Virus record (IMG/VR): IMGVR_UViG_3300030061_000336
Location: 1 to 47,685 of that record
DNA length: 47,685 nucleotides
Strand: one strand, 5' to 3'
DNA from: a virus
A program made the position numbers and the translations under genes. Shown here piece after piece: positions 1 through 6,835 of this stretch; the first letter of the stretch is position 1, and each line of letters starts with the position of its first letter. Below the pieces are notes generated by a model. It searched no databases. It worked only from the letters and a program-made list of their open reading frames with translations, and was not told the origin of the DNA.

Positions 1-1
1 T

Positions 2-343
2 AAATTTATTCAAGAAAAAGGAGAATGGTCTAATAGTTCAGGCACATTCAACAAATTCCAAGTTACGTTTGATGATGGTAAAAGCTATCAATTTTTAGGA
101 AAATCTACTAAATTTAAAAAGAATATAGGAGACTTAATAGAATACGAAGTTACTAATGAACAATACGGAACTGCAAAGTTAGTTTATACTCAACCACTAG
201 CAAGTGGAAGTAACAAAGACCAACTTATTATAAGACAATCAATGGTTAAAGCAGCTTGTGATTTTCACGCATCAAGACCACAAAGCGACATAGTAACAGT
301 TATTAAAGATGCAGAAAAACTAATAGAATTTATAAACAAATAA
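2..343 (+). CDS. Small OB-fold-like early protein, 5'-truncated
   Basis: The reading frame is open from the window edge and ends in INK-stop. It matches the complete 116-residue protein at 28953-29303 almost residue for residue; only about the first five residues (MKGKI) are missing. Shared blocks include GEWSN, GTFNK, DDGKSYQFL and a C-terminal IIRQSMVKAACDFHA segment. The beta-rich N-terminal half and its place beside a DUF3127-type protein suggest an ssDNA-binding OB-fold role; that is inference, and no named family is certain. It precedes the next start (346) by 2 nt, so it opens the visible early operon. Confidence 0.7.
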   Translation, partial: KFIQEKGEWSNSSGTFNKFQVTFDDGKSYQFLGKSTKFKKNIGDLIEYEVTNEQYGTAKLVYTQPLASGSNKDQLIIRQSMVKAACDFHASRPQSDIVTVIKDAEKLIEFINK

Positions 344-345
344 AA

Positions 346-687
346 ATGAATAAAATGTCAATAAAAGGAAAAGTAAAAAAAATAACAGAAGTAGAAGAAA
401 AAGGTAATTTTAGAGTAAGAAAGTTAGTATTAGAAACAATGGATAAATACCCACAAGTAGTAGCTCTTGATTTCACTCAAAATAATGTTGGACTTTTGGA
501 CGACCCTATTTGTAAAGTAGGAAACGATGTAGAAGTGTTTTACAACGTAAGAGGTAGAGAGTGGACTAATGCAAACAATCAAGTCCTCTACTTTACTAGC
601 TTACAAGGATGGAGAGTTAGAGAGTATAAAGAGGAGATCTCCACATACGACCAAGCACCAGACAGAGAAGATGATTTACCATTCTAA
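346..687 (+). CDS. DUF3127-like OB-fold, SSB-like protein
   Basis: 113 residues. The N-terminal part (about 4-95) has the strand pattern of DUF3127, a Bacteroidota family with an OB fold: IKGKVKKI, then LVLETMDKYPQVVALDF, then the VEVFYNVRGREW block. The C-terminus is acidic and ends DREDDLPF, like the protein-docking tail of bacterial SSB (DDIPF). The likely role is binding ssDNA and recruiting replication or recombination partners. The arm-B orthologue at 29500-29841 keeps the same tail. A strong terminator follows directly. Confidence 0.75.
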   Translation: MNKMSIKGKVKKITEVEEKGNFRVRKLVLETMDKYPQVVALDFTQNNVGLLDDPICKVGNDVEVFYNVRGREWTNANNQVLYFTSLQGWRVREYKEEISTYDQAPDREDDLPF

Positions 688-704
688 TTAACTTTTAAAA
701 TACA

Positions 705-728
705 GGGGGTATCGTACCCCCTTTTTTT
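705..728 (+). terminator. Intrinsic terminator abutting the helicase start
   Basis: A GGGGGTA / TACCCCC stem with a TCG loop is followed by seven T, and the ATG of the ATPase gene follows at once (729). Arm B has the same arrangement at 29861-29884 with a slightly altered stem. It sits inside an operon, so it probably sets the ratio of the OB-fold protein to downstream products. Confidence 0.85.
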
Positions 729-1637
729 ATGCTTATAAACTACGATTTACATATAGACAAACTAAACGACTTCCGTAATGGCAAAGTCCAAGAAGCTCTT
801 AAGTTAGGACACAAAGAAATAGACACTAGCTTTAGATTTGTTGCAGGTAATATGAATTTTATTCTAGGGCATAATAACGTAGGAAAGACACACTTTACGT
901 TTTATCTTATGTTGTTATACTCACTAAAACACAATATAAGGTGGTTAGTATTTTCTTCAGAAAACGACCCTGTACAACTTATAAAAAAACTTATAGAGTT
1001 TATTGAGGGTAAACCAATAAACAAAATAGAACAATCAGACTATGAAGAATCTAAAGAGTTTGTATATAACCATTTTAAGTTTGTAGATATAAACAGACAG
1101 TACACTTATAAACAACTTTTAAAATTAGCAACAAAAGTCAAGGAGGCTTGGAATTATCAAGGTTTACTTATTGATCCTATTAACTCTCTAAAGAAAGATT
1201 TAAGAAACACAAATGGTTATGAGTACAATTATGTGCAGCTTACTGATATTAGAATCTTTTGTAAAACACATAACATATCTACTTGGATATGCGCACACGC
1301 AGTAACTGAAGCATTAAGAAGAAAACACGGAGCTAATCACGACTATTCTGGACACGTGCCTCCTCCTACAATAGGAGATAGTGAGGGGGGTGCAGTCAAT
1401 GGCAACAGATGTGATGATTTTTTAATTGTGCATAGATATATAGCAAGTCCTGATGCTTGGATGTACACAAGATTATATGTAGCTAAAGTAAAGGAAATGT
1501 CTTTAGGGTATAAACCTACAAGCCACGAAGCTCCTATATTATTTAAGTCAATACTTAATAACGTTGGCTTTCAAGTAGGAGGTAAAAATTTAATAAAGTA
1601 TAGAACTAAAAAACAATTAAAGATTGACAACTCTTGA
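729..1637 (+). CDS. RecA/DnaB-like P-loop ATPase (replicative helicase type)
   Basis: 302 residues. The Walker A motif is GHNNVGKT (47-54). A Walker B-like LLID lies at 146-149. An H-type motif, CAHAVTEALR, follows (around His190), as in KaiC/DnaB/RepA-type hexameric ATPases. The protein is about the size of a single RecA-like domain, with no primase or zinc domain visible. It probably unwinds DNA at the phage fork or acts as a RepA-type helicase; the substrate is inferred. The arm-B orthologue (29885-30793) is closely similar throughout. The ATG lies right after a terminator T-run with no Shine-Dalgarno sequence. Confidence 0.75.
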   Translation: MLINYDLHIDKLNDFRNGKVQEALKLGHKEIDTSFRFVAGNMNFILGHNNVGKTHFTFYLMLLYSLKHNIRWLVFSSENDPVQLIKKLIEFIEGKPINKIEQSDYEESKEFVYNHFKFVDINRQYTYKQLLKLATKVKEAWNYQGLLIDPINSLKKDLRNTNGYEYNYVQLTDIRIFCKTHNISTWICAHAVTEALRRKHGANHDYSGHVPPPTIGDSEGGAVNGNRCDDFLIVHRYIASPDAWMYTRLYVAKVKEMSLGYKPTSHEAPILFKSILNNVGFQVGGKNLIKYRTKKQLKIDNS

Positions 1638-2121
1638 GAAATTAGCTAGTAAACACCATATATGGGTTAGAACAGTCAAGAGCTTTGGCTGTAAAGGTTA
1701 TCTCTGCGAAGATGTAGTGCAAGAGGCTTACTTAAAAATCAACAATCTAATCAATAGTAAAGGTCTCGATATAAGTTATGAGGACGATATAAATTATTTT
1801 TATATGTATCGTACTTTAAAAAGTTTGTTTCTTGACTTATGTCGAAAGGAATCTAAAATACAAAAAGTCAATGTTGAATATTTGGAAAGGTTTGTACAAG
1901 AGGAGGAGATAAAAGAATACAAAGATATAGAGGGCAAGATGCGAAAACTAAACACACTACTAGACAAAATGTATTGGTATGACGCAAAAGTCTTTAACCT
2001 CATCTCTGATGGTATGAGTATAGCAGAATTATCAAAGCAAACAAACATAAGTTATTACTCGTTATATAATACATATAAGAATGTTAAAAATATAATAAAA
2101 GATAATATAGAATGGGATTGA
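1624..2121 (+). CDS. Sigma-70-like (ECF-type) transcription factor
   Basis: 165 residues from a TTG start, overlapping the ATPase gene by 14 nt; arm B uses the same TTG and the same overlap, which supports this start. Residues about 25-85 resemble sigma region 2 (CEDVVQEAYLKINNL, then YMYRTLKSLFLDLCRKE). Residues about 120-160 look like the helix-turn-helix of region 4 (MSIAELSKQTNISYYSLYNTYKNVKNIIK). It likely binds host RNA polymerase core or DNA directly to redirect transcription. A recurrent CGTTATANTAAT motif before late modules is a candidate target (inference). It could instead be a non-sigma HTH regulator. Confidence 0.65.
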   Translation: MTTLEKLASKHHIWVRTVKSFGCKGYLCEDVVQEAYLKINNLINSKGLDISYEDDINYFYMYRTLKSLFLDLCRKESKIQKVNVEYLERFVQEEEIKEYKDIEGKMRKLNTLLDKMYWYDAKVFNLISDGMSIAELSKQTNISYYSLYNTYKNVKNIIKDNIEWD

Positions 2122-2122
2122 T

Positions 2123-2626
2123 ATGAAAATATTTATACCAGAAAATATTAAAAAACAATGTTGGGAATATTTATCTAAAAATAGTTTAGCACACAGAGGT
2201 AAAGCAGATGGAAATAAAAATGAACAGTTTGTAGGTTTAGTAGGAGAGATATTAACTAAAAAAGTATTTGGTATAAAACATAAATTTGAGAAAGGTTATG
2301 ACGGAGGTTTTGATTTTGAATACAAAAATAAAAGAATAGATGTTAAGACTATGAGCAGAACAGTAGATATGAAAGATCATTATGTACATAATTTTATTGC
2401 ATATCAAAAAGATTATAATTGTGATGCTTATATATTTAATTCCATAAACAAAAAAACAAACACACTAACTATATGTGGTTGGGTAAGTAAAGAAGAATTA
2501 AAAGAGAAATCATCTTTTTACAAAAAGGGAACTATAAGAGAAAGAACAGATGGCTCTACCTTTGCTATGAAAACTGACACTTACGAAATAAAAAACAATA
2601 TGTTGAATAATATAAAAGAGTTATGA
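2123..2626 (+). CDS. PD-(D/E)XK nuclease-like protein, arm A only
   Basis: 167 residues. A Glu in a helix (GLVGE, E42) is followed by GYDGGFDF (D60, D64) and IDVKT (D73, K75). This is the order of a PD-(D/E)XK nuclease core, as seen in many phage nucleases annotated as hypothetical. The start lies 1 nt after the sigma-like gene. Arm B lacks this gene: there the sigma-like gene runs directly into the small CGCD protein. Substrate unknown; resolvase, host-DNA degradation or defence-related roles are all possible. Confidence 0.6.
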   Translation: MKIFIPENIKKQCWEYLSKNSLAHRGKADGNKNEQFVGLVGEILTKKVFGIKHKFEKGYDGGFDFEYKNKRIDVKTMSRTVDMKDHYVHNFIAYQKDYNCDAYIFNSINKKTNTLTICGWVSKEELKEKSSFYKKGTIRERTDGSTFAMKTDTYEIKNNMLNNIKEL

Positions 2627-2754
2627 GATTAGGAGATTTAATAGAAAAAATTACAACCTATACAGGAATTAAGTGGTTAGTTAAGAAAATCTGGGGGGAA
2701 GATTGTGGTTGCGACAAGCGAAAAGACAAAGCAAACAAAGTAAAGTTATGGTAA
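2623..2754 (+). CDS. Small conserved protein with CGCD motif
   Basis: 43 residues, ATG overlapping the stop of the nuclease gene. It begins MRLGDLIEKI and ends EDCGCDKRKDKANKVKLW. Arm B has an orthologue (31268-31423) sharing the start, the C-G-C-D pair and the KVKLW end, so it is a real gene. The two cysteines could bind metal or form part of a multimer site. Function unknown. Confidence 0.6.
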   Translation: MRLGDLIEKITTYTGIKWLVKKIWGEDCGCDKRKDKANKVKLW

Positions 2755-2948
2755 AAGAAGATAGAATACTTTGGAAATCTTTTTTAGAGAGAGAGAAACA
2801 ACACGAAATAAACAGAGAAGAAATAGAACTTATAGCTAGGCTACACTCTGAACTATATAGACATAAGTATAATGAACCTTGCACTTGTTCAGGAAAAATT
2901 TGGAATCAATGGATTGCAGAGATAAATAAAGTATATGAATCTAAATAA
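2748..2948 (+). CDS. Conserved early protein (ILW...REKQHEINREE family)
   Basis: 66 residues from ATG 2748, which overlaps the previous stop (ATGGTAA). An upstream TTG at 2703 would also be in frame, but the arm-B orthologue (31417-31632) starts at the equivalent ATG. The two share FLEREKQHEINREEIELIAR and YNEPCTC. A Cys-x-Cys pair near the C-terminus may bind metal. Function unknown. Confidence 0.65.
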   Translation: MVKEDRILWKSFLEREKQHEINREEIELIARLHSELYRHKYNEPCTCSGKIWNQWIAEINKVYESK

Positions 2949-3351
2949 AGTACATCAGTTTGAACAATCAATCGTATCTCTTTTAAATCTTCAAGGTTGG
3001 AATTTAGAATGGTGTGGTGGAGGTTTTGAACATTTTGATTGTATAGGCACTACAGCAAAAGGCAAATCAGTTGTAATGGAAATTAAATGGAGAAAGAAAT
3101 ACTATGAGAAAAAAATGATTGAAAAGTATAAGTTTGATAAACTATTACAAGAAGATGCTGATGCTTTATACTTTGTGTCTGATCCCAAAGGACATTATAT
3201 ATTCTGGCTAAATGATTTAGCTAAACAAGAAACTGTAGAGTTGTATTGTCCTGATACTACTTTATGGACTAAAAAACGAAATAACAAAGAGTGTTATCTT
3301 TTAGACGAAAGAGATGCACATAAAATACATATTAACTATGCCACTTCCTAA
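2935..3351 (+). CDS. PD-(D/E)XK endonuclease-like protein
   Basis: 138 residues. The core FDCIGTTAKGKSVVMEIKWRKKYY gives D35, E49 and K51 (D ... E-x-K) across two strands, the PD-(D/E)XK arrangement of Holliday-resolvase and VRR-NUC-like enzymes. It overlaps the preceding gene by 14 nt. At the same place arm B has a different nuclease of the same fold (31604-31996) with little sequence in common. Probable DNA-processing nuclease; exact substrate unknown. Confidence 0.55.
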   Translation: MNLNKVHQFEQSIVSLLNLQGWNLEWCGGGFEHFDCIGTTAKGKSVVMEIKWRKKYYEKKMIEKYKFDKLLQEDADALYFVSDPKGHYIFWLNDLAKQETVELYCPDTTLWTKKRNNKECYLLDERDAHKIHINYATS

Positions 3352-3478
3352 ACCTAAAGCAAACGAATCAAGAAAAGATTTTATGCAACGCTGTATGAAT
3401 GATAAAGTTATGATTAACGAATACAGAAATGCTAATCAAAGAATTGCAGTTTGTTCTTCCCTTTTTGAAAAAAAGTAA
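3338..3478 (+). CDS. Small conserved phage protein (MPLPKPK...FMQRCM)
   Basis: 46 residues, ATG overlapping the nuclease end by 14 nt. The pattern is a basic MPLPKPKANESRKDF start, then RCM, then EYRNANQRIAVC. This layout recurs in small phage proteins and at the start of some head-protein fusions (from memory of the family). No arm-B equivalent was found. Function unknown. Confidence 0.5.
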   Translation: MPLPKPKANESRKDFMQRCMNDKVMINEYRNANQRIAVCSSLFEKK

Positions 3479-3485
3479 TCAACAT

Positions 3486-3515
3486 TTGTTTGTAACGTTT
3501 TTTTTTGTATATTAG
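3486..3515 (+). promoter_or_regulatory. Bacteroidota-type promoter, TTG-N19-TATATTAG
   Basis: TTG (3486-3488) is followed after 19 nt by TATATTAG (3508-3515), close to the Bacteroidota sigma-ABfr pattern of a -33 TTG and a -7 TAnnTTTG. The gap lies between the stop at 3478 and the ATG at 3546. Arm B has the same spacing at 32015-32044. Confidence 0.55.
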
Positions 3516-3545
3516 CATTATAATTAATAACAAAAACTAAATATT

Positions 3546-3659
3546 ATGAGAACACTTAAAATAAATGAAACAAGAGAATGGTATGAGTTTCTGTGGAAAA
3601 ATAGATATAGAAAATCATACGAAGAATTATTAAAGGAATATAAAACTAAAAACAAATGA
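3546..3659 (+). CDS. Small early protein, unknown
   Basis: 37 residues beginning MRTLKINETREWYEFLW, with a Lys-rich end. It is the first gene after the promoter at 3486-3515. No functional motif. A short peptide beginning MRTLLN at 32259 in arm B may be a decayed relative, but that is uncertain. Confidence 0.4.
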   Translation: MRTLKINETREWYEFLWKNRYRKSYEELLKEYKTKNK

Positions 3660-3814
3660 AAACACGTATAATGACAAATAAAGATAGAAACTCATATAGA
3701 GTTGACATCATAGATAAAGGAGAGCTTACAAGCCACTACTTTACTACAGAGAAAGAAGCTAAAAAGTTTCAATTATTTACAGTAAACGTAGATAAATACA
3801 AACAATTTATATAA
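3656..3814 (+). CDS. Small early protein, unknown
   Basis: 52 residues; the ATG overlaps the previous stop (AAATGA). The sequence MKTRIMTNKDRNSYRVDII continues to a FTTEKEAKKF helix, a composition typical of small phage early proteins. Not recognised. Confidence 0.4.
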   Translation: MKTRIMTNKDRNSYRVDIIDKGELTSHYFTTEKEAKKFQLFTVNVDKYKQFI

Positions 3815-3825
3815 CACTAAACAAA

Positions 3826-3853
3826 GGTTTATGTCGCATGAAGCGACTAAACC
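3826..3853 (+). promoter_or_regulatory. Strong hairpin in an early intergenic gap
   Basis: GGTTTA-T-GTCGC / GCGAC-TAAACC pairs perfectly over 11 bp with one bulged T and an ATGAA loop. It is not followed by a T-run, so it is not an intrinsic terminator. It lies 10 nt upstream of the ATG at 3864 and may protect mRNA or control translation. Confidence 0.5.
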
Positions 3854-3863
3854 GAAACAAATT

Positions 3864-4010
3864 ATGAAAAAACTTATAGACGAATTAGTAATTTTAGATG
3901 ACTGTGTAGTAACAGGTACTTTTGCTTGGAGGTCAGACATTGACCCTAATTGGAAACCTATGGTATGGAATGAAACTTTTGAATGTTGGACTAGAGATTA
4001 CTGTGGATAA
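3864..4010 (+). CDS. Small conserved early protein (LIDELV...ECWT)
   Basis: 48 residues: MKKLIDELVILDDCV, then GTFAWRS, then W-pMVWNETFECWT. Arm B has a clear orthologue at 28681-28839 (52 residues), but there it is the first gene of the early cluster rather than lying after the nuclease genes, so it has moved. Function unknown. Confidence 0.65.
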   Translation: MKKLIDELVILDDCVVTGTFAWRSDIDPNWKPMVWNETFECWTRDYCG

Positions 4011-4299
4011 AAAGATAAACAATCTTAAGGAACTAGAGATTTGGTCTGACCTTAATTTTCTTTCTTCTATAATTAAAAGTAGAATAGATAAAAGAAAAAC
4101 AAAGAATTTAGAGAAGATGTCTGAATCTATCGTGAGGGTTATTTACTACTTTCAAGAATACTCCAACAACATACGACTACATAAAAAAGCTCTGGGAGAA
4201 TACAGACTTGCTAAAAACAGAGCAATAGAAAGAGCAAGAAAATCAGAGAAACAAAACGAAGAACTTAAACTTAAAATAAAAAAATATGCCAATTTATAA
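4003..4299 (+). CDS. Conserved coiled-coil early protein
   Basis: 98 residues from a GTG start (VDKKINNLKELEIWSDLNF), overlapping the previous gene by 8 nt. The frame is also open upstream to an ATG at 3922. The orthologue at 32539-32823 starts at the equivalent of the GTG, which favours it. The C-terminal half (ALGEYRLAKNRAIERARK, then repeated Glu/Lys) predicts a long helix or coiled coil. Function unknown. Confidence 0.6.
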   Translation: MDKKINNLKELEIWSDLNFLSSIIKSRIDKRKTKNLEKMSESIVRVIYYFQEYSNNIRLHKKALGEYRLAKNRAIERARKSEKQNEELKLKIKKYANL

Positions 4300-4543
4300 C
4301 GAAATATTTGACAGCTATAGAGAAGAAGTAAATAAAATTCATAAAGCTATGAGGCTACTTGTTAAACACCGATATAAGATAATTGATTTAGAGAATCACC
4401 TTATACATAGTGGTAATATTGACAAAGCAAGATCAAGAGCAATACAAGGTCAAGATTCTCAAAGAGCAAGATACGATAGAGTACCAAAACACTCAAGAGT
4501 ATATTTAAGCACTAATGAAGAAACTAACATAAAAACAAATTGA
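4286..4543 (+). CDS. Conserved small early protein (IDLENxLIHSG family)
   Basis: 85 residues with 14 nt overlap to the preceding gene. It shares IDLENHLIHSGNIDK and a C-terminal SRVY segment with the 63-residue arm-B protein at 29306-29497, which sits elsewhere in the early region. The arm-A copy has an extra Arg/Gln-rich stretch (about 48-68). Function unknown. Confidence 0.6.
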   Translation: MPIYNEIFDSYREEVNKIHKAMRLLVKHRYKIIDLENHLIHSGNIDKARSRAIQGQDSQRARYDRVPKHSRVYLSTNEETNIKTN

Positions 4544-4560
4544 AAAAATACGAAAACAAA

Positions 4561-4629
4561 ATGAAAGCCTTACTATTTAGTTATTTAGGCTTATTAATTA
4601 CTTTACTATGGATGATATTCAACTCTTAA
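4561..4629 (+). CDS. Possible 22-residue membrane peptide
   Basis: ATG to TAA encodes a short, almost wholly hydrophobic peptide (KALLFSYLGLLITLLWMIF) that overlaps the next gene by 22 nt. It would form one membrane helix. No homologue in arm B. It may be chance. Confidence 0.25.
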   Translation: MKALLFSYLGLLITLLWMIFNS

Positions 4630-5381
4630 ACGGAGAACGATTTAAACACGATGAAATACTAGAGCTGATGAAGTCAGATGATTTCTATTATGGGTATCTA
4701 GGCAAAGCTGCATTAAGCTCCTCATCTATCAAACTACTATTAGATAGTCCAAAGAAATACAAATACGTTACAGAATACGGACAAAAAGAATCAAGTGCTT
4801 TATCGGCAGGTTGGTTATTTCATACAGCAATATTAGAGCCAGAGGTTTTTAACTCACAGATATTTGTAGATGTGCAAAGCAAAAACACAAAGGCATATAA
4901 GTTAGCGAAAGAAGAACACGATAGAGTTTTTACTATAAAAGAAAAAAGAGATGCAGAGAGATTAGCTGATGCCTTTTTAAGAAACGAACACGCATTACAA
5001 CTAATAACAGACTGCGAGTTTGAAGTTCCTGCTATAGGTATAGTGCAGGGTTACCCTTTTAGAGGTAAGGCAGATGTACTTGATAAGTATAGAGTGGTTG
5101 ATCTTAAAACAACAAGCGACTTAAAAGCATTCCCTTATGCTGCAAGAAAATACGGATATGATGTACAAGTATATTTATATTGTGAATTGTTTAATAAACC
5201 TTACGAGGAGTTTAAGTTTGCAGCTATAGACAAAGGCTCATTAGATATAGGTATCTATGATGTTAGTGAGGAATTTTATAATTCAGGAAAGGAGAAAGTT
5301 ACCAGAGCATTAGAAACATTTGAAACATTTTTTATTAACGGAGCAGACTTGGATAGTTACTGCATAAAAGGAACTTTATGA
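4608..5381 (+). CDS. RecE-like PD-(D/E)XK exonuclease
   Basis: 257 residues. The GWLFHTAILEP block (His72), then FRGKADVL (D156), VVDLKTT (D165, K167) and YDVQVYLYCEL (Gln187) match the RecE/exonuclease VIII-Cas4-like nuclease family. It likely resects dsDNA 5' ends for annealing-type recombination with the SSB-like proteins of the operon. No Erf/RecT annealase is recognisable here. Its arm-B orthologue (33504-34280) keeps all these residues. The stop overlaps the next start (4 nt). Confidence 0.8.
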   Translation: MDDIQLLNGERFKHDEILELMKSDDFYYGYLGKAALSSSSIKLLLDSPKKYKYVTEYGQKESSALSAGWLFHTAILEPEVFNSQIFVDVQSKNTKAYKLAKEEHDRVFTIKEKRDAERLADAFLRNEHALQLITDCEFEVPAIGIVQGYPFRGKADVLDKYRVVDLKTTSDLKAFPYAARKYGYDVQVYLYCELFNKPYEEFKFAAIDKGSLDIGIYDVSEEFYNSGKEKVTRALETFETFFINGADLDSYCIKGTL

Positions 5382-5818
5382 AAGAGGCAAATAAAATAGC
5401 AAAAAACATTATAGATATATCTGGTATAGATGTATTTAATAATAGCAGAAAACGAGAATATATAGAGATAAGGTCTTTACTTACATTTATGTTAAGGCAT
5501 CATTGTAATATGACTTTTCACGAAATAAAAGATTTCTACCAATCTAAAGGAAAGAACTACGATCACGCAACAGCTCTACATAGTTTGAAATCTTTTGAAA
5601 CTCACAGACGATACAATAGAAAGCTAGACAAGTATTTTGATATAGTCCTTTTAAGAATAAGAAACAAATCAAAATTAAGAAAAGCATTAATAAACCACAT
5701 AATAGACTACACAAAAGAAAAGGACTTAAAGAAACTTTTGAGAATAGTAGATACATTACCTTTAAAAGATATAGATGGAAAAGAACAAACAAAAGAGAAA
5801 ACAGATACCCTTGTATAG
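5378..5818 (+). CDS. DnaA domain IV-like DNA-binding protein
   Basis: 146 residues. Residues about 5-75 resemble the C-terminal DNA-binding domain of DnaA: a basic SRKREYIEIRS segment, a helix, then NYDHATALHSLKSFE, which fits the DnaA signature DHxTVLHAxxK (DHATALH at 62-68). There is no AAA+ domain, so it may bind DnaA-box-like sites at a phage origin, or compete with or recruit host replication proteins. The arm-B relative (34277-34690) has lost the DH-T-LH residues. Confidence 0.55.
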   Translation: MKEANKIAKNIIDISGIDVFNNSRKREYIEIRSLLTFMLRHHCNMTFHEIKDFYQSKGKNYDHATALHSLKSFETHRRYNRKLDKYFDIVLLRIRNKSKLRKALINHIIDYTKEKDLKKLLRIVDTLPLKDIDGKEQTKEKTDTLV

Positions 5819-6137
5819 TGGACTAATAAAATACTTTCCTGATGCACTATGCGAAGTAGCAAGAGTAAGCTACATAGGAAGTAAACAACATCACCCAGAC
5901 GAAGATATACATTGGGATAGAGAAAAAAGTAAAGATGATCTTGATGCACTTATGCGACACCTAATGGAGAATGGTATGTATGATATTGACGGAGTTCGTC
6001 ATTCTGCTAAAATCGCTTGGCGCAGCCTTGCCCATCTTCAAAAAGAAATCGAGGGAGATAAGTTTGAGGAGGGTTATGATGAGCAATTTGGTGATTACAA
6101 AATACCACACGACCAAATAATATCAGGTACAGAATGA
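5775..6137 (+). CDS. DUF5664 / dGTP_diPhyd_N-like protein
   Basis: 120 residues, all-alpha. The blocks IPLYSGLIKYFPDALCEVA, YIGSKQHHP, DALMRHLMENG and HSAKIAWRSLAHLQKEI match the DUF5664 family (named for a dATP/dGTP diphosphohydrolase N-terminal domain). A role in nucleotide-pool control is plausible but unproven. The ATG overlaps the DnaA-like gene by 44 nt, but homology with 34692-35018 (MEKDKDKRKEMPLY) supports it. Confidence 0.65.
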   Translation: MEKNKQKRKQIPLYSGLIKYFPDALCEVARVSYIGSKQHHPDEDIHWDREKSKDDLDALMRHLMENGMYDIDGVRHSAKIAWRSLAHLQKEIEGDKFEEGYDEQFGDYKIPHDQIISGTE

Positions 6138-6835
6138 TATACAACCAAGACTGTATGGAAGCTATGAAAGAGATGTCAGACAATCAGTTTGACTTGGCTA
6201 TTGTTGATCCTCCTTATGGAATTGGTGCATCAAAAGTTAGTAAAAAAAAACATTTAATAAAACAGAAAAACGGAAAGATAAGCAAGACACCTAACAACAA
6301 TTATAAAATTAAAGATTGGGATAAACGGACACCATCAGCAGAATTTTTTAAACAGATTAAAAGAGTTTCAAAAAATCAAATTATTTGGGGGGTAAATTAT
6401 TATGATTATAATTTAAATGGAGGCAGATTAGTTTGGGATAAATTGAATGATAACTGCGATCAATTTGACTGCGAAATAGCATATAATAGTATTAACAGAA
6501 GAACAGATATTATTAGATATAAATGGATAGGTATGTTTCAAGGTAAATCTATATCAAATAATTATGCTGTAGCTAATGTTCAAAATGGCAACAAAAAGTT
6601 AAATGAAAAAAGAATACACCCTACACAAAAACCTGTAAAGCTATATGAGTGGTTGCTTATGAATTATGCTAAAGAGGGAGATACAATACTTGATACTCAT
6701 TTAGGTAGTGGCTCAATAGCTATAGCTTGTCATAATTTAGGCTTTGAGCTAACAGGATACGAAATAGACAAAGAATACTTTGAAGCAGCAAAGAAACGAA
6801 TAGAACAACATAAACAACAAGGCAGACTATGGTAA
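6134..6835 (+). CDS. DNA methyltransferase with DPPY motif (N6-A or N4-C)
   Basis: 233 residues. The catalytic motif IV DPPY lies at 25-28, HPTQKP at 162-167, and the SAM-binding motif region DTHLGSGS at 187-194, giving the IV-then-I order of beta-class amino-methyltransferases. No restriction enzyme lies beside it, so it looks like a solitary phage enzyme for evading host restriction. It is absent from arm B, where ParB and glycosyltransferase genes fill the slot. Recognition sequence unknown. Confidence 0.85.
   Translation: MIYNQDCMEAMKEMSDNQFDLAIVDPPYGIGASKVSKKKHLIKQKNGKISKTPNNNYKIKDWDKRTPSAEFFKQIKRVSKNQIIWGVNYYDYNLNGGRLVWDKLNDNCDQFDCEIAYNSINRRTDIIRYKWIGMFQGKSISNNYAVANVQNGNKKLNEKRIHPTQKPVKLYEWLLMNYAKEGDTILDTHLGSGSIAIACHNLGFELTGYEIDKEYFEAAKKRIEQHKQQGRLW

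Noticed and set aside
1800-2048. Minus-strand open frames, here and throughout the window
   Set aside because: All are low-complexity shadows of + strand genes with conserved orthologues in the other arm; none has a family-like sequence or its own spacing.
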